10,710 nt of DNA from Cephalothrix simula (taxonomy: Eukaryota > Nemertea > Palaeonemertea > Archinemertea > Cephalotrichidae), in assembly GCA_035591015.1 (NCBI GenBank), contig JAXIUW010217618.1, forward strand, positions 1 through 10,710, written 5' to 3'. The position numbers and the translations under genes are program-made. The notes under the pieces are model-generated. The model was not told where the DNA came from. It was given only the letters and a program-made list of their open reading frames with translations, and searched no databases. Shown here one piece after another: positions 1 to 7,600 of the stretch; positions within the stretch are counted from its first letter, which is position 1; the number at the start of each line of letters is the position of its first letter.

Positions 1-87
1 GCTTGGCTACAGATATACATGATCATACATGTCATACATGTTCAAATTGTTCTTGGTCAAATAATGATCAATAACAAACAAACGTCA

Positions 88-317
88 CATGCCGACTCCC
101 GGAATCCGATTTGGTTGAGAATTTTTACCCTCCCGATTCCCGAATCCGATTTTTAGCCAATTTTGATGCTCCTGTTCTCCCGATTCCGATTCAAATGCCC
201 ATTTTAATCCTCCCGTTCTCCTGTTTCATTTTTTGTTTCCCACTCCCGATTTGATTTTTACCTCATTTCCCGCTCCCGATTCGGTTTTTTGGGCATTTCC
301 CGCTCCCGATTTGACCC
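88..317. repeat. Degenerate minisatellite, about 30-34 bp unit
   Basis: The core CTCCCG, usually continuing as CTCCCGATT, recurs at 96, 130, 177, 210, 243, 273 and 303. The spacings are 34, 47, 33, 33, 30 and 30 bases. The last three units are the most alike (CxCTCCCGATTxG, then a T-rich spacer), so the right side of the array looks youngest. Both strands stay open across it, which gives spurious repetitive reading frames (Ser-Gly-Ala-Gly-Asn on the minus strand). No gene is supported here. Confidence 0.8.
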
Positions 318-1326
318 CTTCGCCCCTCTTTGCAGTATGGCCTATTTTCCTGGGTGGAAAATCGCGGTATTTAGGGGAAGATGAAGATCTTCCCTTAAAA
401 ATTCCAGCAACCAAGGACAAGGTTTCAGACCTAACTTCCGCGGCAATGCAGCAATAATACTTGTGGCTGCCTCACTTTTTAGCGCCAAACGCGGCTATCG
501 CCGCTAGCATTGTTTACATATTCGAAACCGTTATATTGAAGTTGCCATTGCCTGGCAAGTGATGGATATTTTGGGGCAGCAATTTACGATGAATGAGGAA
601 TGAATGATTTACAATGAATGAGGGACAAACGTTTATTTACAATACAATCCACAATACATCATTGAGGTTTACTGAAACATGATCTGCAAGTAGTCCTAAA
701 ATAGCCTTTTTATCGTGCCTCCTATCTGTCTAATTAGTGTAGAGCCATGATCTAATTGGTGTGAAAAAGAAGATCATACCATACTCTTGGGAGGTGGAGT
801 TGCCCAATTTAAGCACAAAAAAAATTTATTTTTTCATAGTGATAACTGACCTAGGCTTTATCTTTATGATTTGGCTTAACTGTAGACTCTACCGTAATTC
901 AGGTATGGTTGGAACAGGTTGGAAAGGGCCGACTTTTCTGTAAGGCAAAATACCTTTCATCAACAACTTATGAGATTAATTGTTTATCATATGAGATTTT
1001 TTAAACAATAAAAATTGATGACATCATAAAGTTATGATGTCAGAAACACGTAGGCTTCAAAATTCAAGCAATTTTATTAATGTCACATTTCTGCCTGGCA
1101 TTTTGCCTTTGATCTACTGAGTTTGACTGATCATTACTATAGAGAGAACTGACCAATAGAGACATATTTACAGAAACAATTTCATTATTTAAACCTAACT
1201 TCAAATAGAACACCAAACACAAGATTGAACTGTATTTTAATGGTTGAAATTTTTAAAACATTAAATAATTTAAATCATCCTTTTATGAAAAACATTTTTA
1301 AAATAAAAATATTACTCATAATCTAA
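318..1326. other. Intergenic, AT-rich, no gene seen
   Basis: No coding similarity is recognised. The only local structure noticed is a 25-bp direct duplication of ATTTAC(G/A)ATGAATGAGG at 582 and 607, and a small GCGGC-tatc-GCCGC hairpin at 491-504. The open frames here are short (60 codons or so), AT-driven and resemble nothing known. Confidence 0.5.
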
Positions 1327-1506
1327 GTACTCGATGTCCCACGACCTACCACTGAAAAACATGGGAAGCATAGTCTTTCATACATTGGAGCTAAACTCTG
1401 GAATAATTTACCAGGCAACTTTCGAAATTCTCCAAACATATCATCTTTTAAAAGACTTATAAGTGTTTTTCACTGGCAGGTAGGGGACATATGCGACTGT
1501 GCTTAA
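1327..1506 (+). pseudogene. Non-LTR retrotransposon ORF2 C-terminal remnant
   Basis: Translation from 1330 reads LDVPRPTTEKHGKHSLSYIG, then AKLWNNLPGNFRNSP, then NISSFKRLISVF, and ends at a TAA at 1504-1506. This is the recognisable tail of the reverse-transcriptase polyprotein of Jockey/CR1/L2-type LINEs: a basic 'GKxSxSYxGAxLWNxLP' block, then 'R..P.ISSFKRL' just before the stop. An in-frame TAA at 1324-1326 closes the frame upstream, and no reverse-transcriptase or endonuclease core was recognised before it. It is therefore a 5'-truncated, dead copy, as is typical of LINE insertion. The clade cannot be fixed from the tail alone. It is too short to be picked up as a normal gene. Confidence 0.8.
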
Positions 1507-2050
1507 ATTTTTATTTTTCACTTTATTTTTAGTACCCCTTTTCTTCTAGTCATTGATTTAGTTCTAGTCATTTATGTATATGTGTGCTTAAAAGATTTTA
1601 TTTTTTCCTTGTGTTGTATATTTTAGTGTTGTATTTTTATTTTTCCCTGTGCATTTTTATTTTCTTGTACCGTATTATTATTCATCCTTATTATGTCTTT
1701 TGTAATTTTTGTTTAAACATCAATCGATGATAGAAGTACCCTAATGGTCTTGTTCAAAAATCGATTTTAAAGAACCTTCCTTATTCCTTATACCATACCA
1801 CACAAGTCTTATTACCCTAAATTTAGCCGTCTAAGATCTATCCCTAAACTTAATTTAAAGTCAATAATGTACTAATCTAGCCTTTAACCCTAATACATTT
1901 TCTTAGAACACAATTTTGGAAGTCAAGTGACCCAATATCATGAATGCTAATCTAGAAGTTAGTAGCAATTTGGCAATTTAACTACAGGAATCGGAAATCA
2001 AAAAAAAATATCTTTAAATTATACTTTGCTGATGGTTTTAGGCCTAATAT
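1507..2050. other. T-rich LINE 3' flank and AT-rich spacer
   Basis: The first 230 bases after the LINE stop codon are strongly T-rich on the + strand and may include that element's 3' untranslated region. No clear poly(A) tail or target-site duplication was found, so the 3' boundary is unknown. From about 1740 to 2050 nothing is recognised. Confidence 0.4.
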
Positions 2051-2120
2051 ATGCATCACTTTACAAAGAATTTAGATTATTGCACGGGAGAGAATAATGG
2101 TGATGAATTTTCTTATTATT

Positions 2121-2127
2121 TTTGCAG
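2121..2127 (+). promoter_or_regulatory. Candidate 3' splice site inside the zinc-finger frame
   Basis: A pyrimidine-rich run (TTTTCTTATTATTTTTGCAG) ends at 2127, just upstream of the best-context ATG at 2138. It would be a good acceptor. This suggests that the first 25 codons of the long open frame are intron sequence and that the exon begins at 2128. Confidence 0.45.
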
Positions 2128-2137
2128 CTTCTTGATT

Positions 2138-3583
2138 ATGGCATGCTGCAGAAAGGAGTTGACACAATACACCATATGGAAACCATCAGATCAAGAATTA
2201 TTTAAAAAGCTTTGTTCTGAATATTGTGTTGTCGCTGGCTGTGAGTGTCTGGGAGTGCAGCGTCACTGCCCCTTGTGTCCAAAATTGAAACTAAAAAATA
2301 AACAGGATGTTATAAAACACTGTGAAGTACATTTCAAACGAGCAGTTTTTCATAATGACGAGTATCATTTGAAATGCATGGGTAATGGTGTAAAGCATTT
2401 TCATTGCCCAGTGTGTCATGAAATAAGATCACGTTCTCCTGCGAGATTTTTGCAACATTTGGAGTCGCATGCTAAAAAGTTAACTCAAATATCTTCTGAA
2501 GTGATCGATAAAACTATACCACTTGCTAAAAATCATGCAAATTGCCATATTTGTGGGAAAGCTATTTTAAAAAAGAATTTAAAAACACATCTATTGATTC
2601 ATGAATTACCAGGAAAGGTTTTGAATCATGATACACCTTTTGTTTCAAATGGTGCTAAGAGATTGAACAGAGTTGGTCAAAAAGGAACTGATATTATCTT
2701 TTGTCCGCAATGTGGAATAAAGCTGCGAAGAAAAAACTTAGACAATCATATTATTTCTAAACATAATAAGGATAAAGATTATTTGAAGTTCCATGGAGTA
2801 TGTGTTCATAAAGAGATGGGAGTTTTCGCCCTACAGTCTTGTTCTGCTGGAAGGCACTTACCTTTTCATTTGAAGAAAAAATTCAATGAAGAAGGCGAGC
2901 TTGAATCTTTTGCGTGCTCTAAATGCAAAAAGGGTTCTGAATTTGCAATTTCCTTAGACGGTGAGATGGAAATGTGCAATCATGTAATTGCAATAGATGG
3001 TTCTATTAACCCTGCATCACCATCTTCTATTGAGTCAAAAGCAATTTTTGATGCTGAAACAAAAGAGGAAGTTGATGCTAAATTGATTGAGGAGGCTAAT
3101 GAATTGAATATATGTGGCATTTTCAATGGCAATATTTGTGTTCCGTTACCATTTTCTAATCACACAAGGGAGTTTTTTTCATGTGCAACATTTGAACCAA
3201 ATCCTTTTAAACGTGTTATAGTGACTCGTTACAAAGACAGAGCACCACCAAACGATTGGAGGTGCTATTGTAACCAGTCTAAGACTTCAATTTGTCCTCA
3301 TATACTTTTGTGTGCTCTCAGTATGCAAAATGATGAAAAACTTAGCCTTGAGTCGGTTGAAATAACTGCGAATGCTGTTGAAATTGTTGAAATTGAATCT
3401 GTTGAAAACACTGTAAATGATGATACTGAAATTGTTGAAATTGATAATGTAGTGTCAAACAATGAGGTTTCATGTGATATGTATGAAGAAGTCATGAATG
3501 TTGATTCCCTCGGTGAGAAACTTGTTTTTATGGCCCGGGTTTTATGGTCTTTGAAGCAAGGGATTTGCGTCCTACTTGTATAG
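2138..3583 (+). CDS. C2H2/Cys-cluster protein, KDZ-transposon or HMGXB3-like
   Basis: The frame is open from an ATG at 2051 (510 codons). I prefer the Met at 2138 (residue 30) because it has A at -3 and G at +4, while the 2051 ATG has a poor context and an acceptor-like site lies between. Numbered from 2051, there are four C2H2 fingers: C73/C76/H90/H94, C119/C122/H136/H140, C165/C168/H180/H184 and C218/C221/H233/H238. A 'CVHKEMGVF...PFHL' block follows, then C289/C292...C309/H311, and a SWIM-like CxC...CxH cluster (C405/C407...C415/H417). The tail (435-470) is acidic with repeated Val-Glu-Ile. This order recalls the CxC4-type cysteine clusters found with KDZ transposases and in HMGXB3; that link is from memory of the families. 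No transposase catalytic domain follows. The last 20 or so residues look random, and a possible donor (TCG|GTGAGA, 3513) would splice them away. It is thus either one exon of a longer gene or a truncated transposon protein. The coding frame is undamaged. Confidence 0.65.
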   Translation: MACCRKELTQYTIWKPSDQELFKKLCSEYCVVAGCECLGVQRHCPLCPKLKLKNKQDVIKHCEVHFKRAVFHNDEYHLKCMGNGVKHFHCPVCHEIRSRSPARFLQHLESHAKKLTQISSEVIDKTIPLAKNHANCHICGKAILKKNLKTHLLIHELPGKVLNHDTPFVSNGAKRLNRVGQKGTDIIFCPQCGIKLRRKNLDNHIISKHNKDKDYLKFHGVCVHKEMGVFALQSCSAGRHLPFHLKKKFNEEGELESFACSKCKKGSEFAISLDGEMEMCNHVIAIDGSINPASPSSIESKAIFDAETKEEVDAKLIEEANELNICGIFNGNICVPLPFSNHTREFFSCATFEPNPFKRVIVTRYKDRAPPNDWRCYCNQSKTSICPHILLCALSMQNDEKLSLESVEITANAVEIVEIESVENTVNDDTEIVEIDNVVSNNEVSCDMYEEVMNVDSLGEKLVFMARVLWSLKQGICVLLV

Positions 3584-3610
3584 CATAGCATACATTGAGA
3601 TATAAAATTC

Positions 3611-3778
3611 ATCCCGGTGTAACGGTTTACCGTGTTCCCCGGCGTTTAGTGTCCGGCATGTACAGGTAAGAAGGTAAGACAATGAAAACCGCCAGTGTCC
3701 GACGAATAAAGCTGTACTCTCTGTATATGTTATTCTACGAAGATGACCCGTGGACACTGAGCGCATTGACACCGGGAT
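3611..3778. mobile_element. Small inverted-repeat (MITE-like) element
   Basis: The ends are perfect 10-bp inverted repeats, ATCCCGGTGT at 3611-3620 and ACACCGGGAT at 3769-3778. Inside, GCGTTTAGTGTCC (from 3642) faces GGACACTGAGCGC (from 3752), so the arms extend inward with a length difference of about 18 bases. There is no coding capacity. No target-site duplication was recognised. It lies immediately 3' of the zinc-finger frame and could be its associated non-autonomous element or an independent insertion. Confidence 0.6.
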
Positions 3779-3914
3779 AGTCCCTTGGCTTCTTTAATAC
3801 ACTATAAATATACCAAACATGTAGCATCCGTTTGACGCAGGTCGCCATTAGATCAGACTCACGTAGAAAACTGGCAGTCATGAATCTAAATATCTTGTTA
3901 CCTGCCTTAGACGG

Positions 3915-4392
3915 TAATTCGATTTAAAAGAATCCGTCTCCCTTATAAGGTAGTCGGTTGATACGAATCTCAATTTAGTCTTTACCTTATATGTTAAAAG
4001 CCCCGCCCACAAAAAAGCACCATGCTTGGCTGTGTATTAATTTAATCGTTTTTATTCCAAATATGGCATTAATTCATGATTTCTATAAAAATAATCAGAG
4101 CATGACTAAATGCATAGTATTTCGTAATGATTAATTACCGCGCGAGAAAGGTATTCTTATAGATTTCAAACAAAAAATCTCCAGTTGAAATAGCAACCGT
4201 GTCAAAACGGGCGAATCGATGGAAGACCTAGGGCTGTTTACTAGTTAGGTAACAAAGATTATTTTTACCTACATAGAAAGTTTTTCGATTCTCGATCACC
4301 CTCTTACAAAAATTCGGACCTGCGGCCGTAATTTCAGTACTCGGATGATTGAGAATCGAAACACCTTCTAGGTTAGGTAAAAATAATAAATT
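3915..4392. repeat. Dispersed repeat family, copy 1
   Basis: It starts with GGTAATTC and soon reaches CCCTTATAAGGTAGTC (3940-3955). It ends with a fold-back that begins GGTAACAAAGATTATTTT. The same landmarks, in the same order and with near-equal spacing, occur at 9651-10185, so both are diverged copies of one family in direct orientation. The terminal fold-back pairs about 4258-4301 with 4342-4386 (TTTTTACCT, TTTCGATTCTC and their complements). No coding capacity; probably a non-autonomous DNA transposon. Confidence 0.6.
4258..4386. repeat. Imperfect inverted repeat (fold-back)
   Basis: ATTATTTTTACCTacatAGAAAG followed by TTTCGATTCTCgATCA on the left (4258-4297) is mirrored by TGATTGAGAATCGAAAcACC followed by TTCTAGgTTAGGTAAAAATAAT on the right (4346-4386). 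The arms are about 42 bp with a handful of mismatches and a loop of about 45 bases. It forms the 3' end of repeat copy 1, about 110 bases before the first CRYZ exon. Confidence 0.65.
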
Positions 4393-4496
4393 AGAACACA
4401 TTGGAAGTTGCTTCATGATGAAAAATATTATTCACTTGGCTTCGCCTGGTTGATTATTCATGATATAAAAGTTATATACTTTTTATTTCATTGCAG

Positions 4497-4618
4497 AATA
4501 TTCCCTCAAACAACAGTCCAATCAAGAGATGATGAATGCAGTGCGTGTCTCTAAATTTGGTGGTCCGGAAGTACTAAAATTGCTCAGTATTGCCATTCCC
4601 AAACCACAGGAAAATCAG
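4497..4618 (+). CDS. CRYZ first visible exon
   Basis: It follows TTTTTATTTCATTGCAG and ends at CAG before GTATAC. The first 32 bases may be 5' UTR or coding, since they are open in frame (YSLKQQSNQE before the Met-Met pair at 4529/4532). The presence of an acceptor means at least one more 5' exon exists upstream, which was not identified. It encodes residues 1-30, the start of the GroES-like fold, including the FGGPEVL turn typical of quinone reductases. Confidence 0.9.
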
Positions 4619-7600
4619 GTATACAAAAATTTTGAAATAATTCAACGAATGGGGTACTACATATTCGTTTATTTTAACTGTTTTGATCTTCATTCTTTTT
4701 AGGTTTTAATTCGCATAGCTGCAGCAGGAATCAATCCAGTTGATACATATCTTCGTTCAGGAAACTATTCATCCTTACCCGAGTTGCCTTTCACTCCTGG
4801 GCATGACGCATCGGGCGTTATTCACGATATTGGCCCTGGAGTTACCACCTTTAAGGTAAGTTAATGCTAATCAGTGAACAGCTTTTTTGGAGGGTGGCAG
4901 AGAACCCGGGATGCCTGTCCGACAGGGATGCCGCATATTGACGACGAAACAAGGCCAGGGATGAATGTCTCCTCGAGGGATGAATGTCCCATCTCGGTGT
5001 CTGATATGTTATACAAATAGGACAAAATGCCTGCGGACAATGATCACTGCCACGCCGGAATATCGCCCGAATGCCCGCCCCTTGCGCGATCCAATTGCAT
5101 TTATGCCATTCTTAATTTAGTGGTATCGAATTTCAATAATGATTTTTACCCCGGTGTGTATGGTGAAGGACAGCGTCCCTGGTTCTTAGTGTCCTCGTCG
5201 TACCGTACAACCAGGAAACATTGACGATAATTGACTCGCCCCTAACTTGGCTCATGATAGGGTTGCCCCTAAATTTCATTGGTCAATCGCATTATAAATG
5301 GCGTCACTACAACGTCAGCGACCAATCAAATGGTTAGGAGCCACTTCAGGGGCGAGTTAATGTATCCTGGTTGTACGGTAGTATAAACAATTAGCGTATA
5401 TAAATATGTGATTGTCATTGGCAGTCTATCGTCCGCCGTTTTTATTACAAATGTACAGGGGATGCTCAGAGACCGGTGTGGGTTAGGTTTGATCACTGTC
5501 CATGCTATCCATTTGTCCTATTTGTCTGTATGTCATGCACTGATAGTAGGACATTCATCCCTGTAGGGGACATTCATCACTGGGCTTCTTTCGTCGATAA
5601 TACATACATACAATCTATACCCGGATCTATACAGCCCCGGACCGGCATCCCTGCATGTCGGACAGGCAATCGGGCATCCCTTTCAAACAGGTCTATAGAG
5701 CAATGATGGTCGATTGGCGCTCGTGAGCGCTTCCTATATAACCCCCTATGCGATGCCTAGCGCATTGTAGCGCCAAAATTAGAAAATAAGCCAGCAAAAA
5801 TCATTATTTTAATCGATTTTCGGTCATTTTCTATTGTTAGATAGTTTAAAATCGGTCATTTTAAAGATTTACAATTTTGAACCTTCCCTGTATTCCGCGT
5901 GCAGTTACATATATACAATCCAAGGTGTTTTGATTATTAATTTACATGAATATTATTTTGGCGTATCTTTTCCTTTTCAGCCTGGTGACCGAGTGTTTAC
6001 CTTTCGAACTGTGACTGGTTCATACGCTGAATATGCAGTAGCGAATATTGATACAACTTTTCCACTCCTACCAAGGCTTAGTTTTGAGCAAGGAGCAGCG
6101 TTAGGTGTGCCCTATTTCACGGCTTATAGAGTTATTATGCAGAGAGCTAAAGCTGTAAAGGGTGAAACAATGCTCGTTCATGGTGCTAGTGGCGCGGTAA
6201 GGCAAAGTACTGTTTAATATTCCTGGGTACAGACCACCTATGCATCTTCCATAAGCAACAATACTAATCTTAAAATTTGCCAAAAATTGGGAAGTGACCG
6301 CTGGAAAATTTTTATCCACCTGATATTCTTGGCCAACCCTTTCCTACCCTGGTACGTTTTTCAAAAGGGGTTGATAGTCGATTTTATTCAAAATTTTTAT
6401 TTTTATGAAAAACACCGATTTTACGACATTGTCCAATTTACAAAAATACATCCGCGATATTTAGTCCCAGCGCGAAACCGAAACTCGATTTGAAAAACCG
6501 TCCTTGGCGTTGTTACCTGCAAGTAATTCGCTGCATCACGTAGGAGTCTTATCACTGTGACCCCTTATAGATATCTACAGTGACCATAGGCCTATACTTT
6601 TTTTATTAATTTATTTCTATGGGAGTGATTACTCCGCCAAAAATAAACCCTCCTATATCACGAGTAGTGTAAACACGAGTTGTGAAGAGTAGGACAGACA
6701 TTTCGGCGAGGGAAACTTGCTGTTGTATTTTACTATTATTTTTTGGTCGGGAGTGTGATTCCCTGTGGAATTCGAGAAATTCTTCAAGAATTCCGAATCG
6801 AATCACTCTCCAAACCGTTAATGATATTTATAATTACATGATCAATAGTTTTGTCGCTATTTTATTCTTAATTTGGTATTTATTCATTGACATAACCAAA
6901 AAGAGAAAAAAAAAACAATCACCCATTCTATTTCTAGTGTAGTTTGCACTACGTTTTTGACCGCAATACATGAGTCATGATCAGTAATTCGGTCACAGCT
7001 CACGTTGAATTGTCGATTAATGGGAGTGTCATCGCTGACACGTCTACGTGATCATGACACGATAATTGACAGGTAACTGACACAAAATCAATACTTAATT
7101 AATCGACCAGAGTACTTGTTATTACGCAATTCAAAACGCGTGTCATCTTTGCAAATTAATTTCGCGGAGGAAAAAATTATTTTCTGACCAGGAAGTGTTG
7201 CTGCAGCGTCGAAGAACCTCAAGCTTCTTTGATTCCATTTTATAAACGATAACTATTGATATTTTTTAAAGGTCGGACTCGCATGCTGCCAATTAGGAAA
7301 AGCATTTGGTCTCAAAGTATTTGGTACTGCTAGTACCGAGAGTGGAAGGTCAGTTGTCAATGATAATGGCGCAGACTTGGTGTTCGATCATAGCTCCTCT
7401 AATTACATACAGGAAATTAAGGTAAACTTCTAAAAATCATTTTGACCCAAAAAATCTTTTAACCCAAAATAGATGCTGAGCCCAATATATGATCATATAT
7501 GTTTTAGGGGCACATGTGTAGGCCCTATACTTAAGGCCCATTCATACTTCTTCAACCTTTGTGCGCATTCCTGCGTAGTCGTACGCAAGGAAGTCGTTAA

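Larger units (their letters stand above)
4856..5980 (+). other. CRYZ intron 2, filled by inverted-repeat elements
   Basis: 1125 bases, donor GTAAGT, acceptor TATCTTTTCCTTTTCAG. About 4907-5690 is one large inverted-repeat element with a second element nested in it (listed separately). The rest, 5691-5980, holds a perfect GCGCTC-gt-GAGCGC hairpin at 5717-5730 and otherwise nothing recognised. Confidence 0.9.

Noticed and set aside
88-317. CRISPR array
   Set aside because: Repeats are degenerate and adjacent without unique spacers, and the genome is eukaryotic.
233-457. Open frames on both strands across the minisatellite
   Set aside because: The repetitive peptides simply mirror the CTCCCGATT repeat.
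761-943. Open frame of 60 codons with a hydrophobic stretch
   Set aside because: Short, AT-driven, no recognisable motif, no supporting splice sites or neighbours.
3298-3772. Minus-strand open frames opposite and after the zinc-finger gene
   Set aside because: Antisense shadows of the acidic repeat tail and the adjacent inverted-repeat element.
5027-5706. Two short frames in intron 2
   Set aside because: They lie within the inverted-repeat element and show no protein similarity.
5834-6217. Single 127-codon frame as a separate gene
   Set aside because: Only 5981-6196 is coding; the flanks are intron read-through on either side of CRYZ exon 3.
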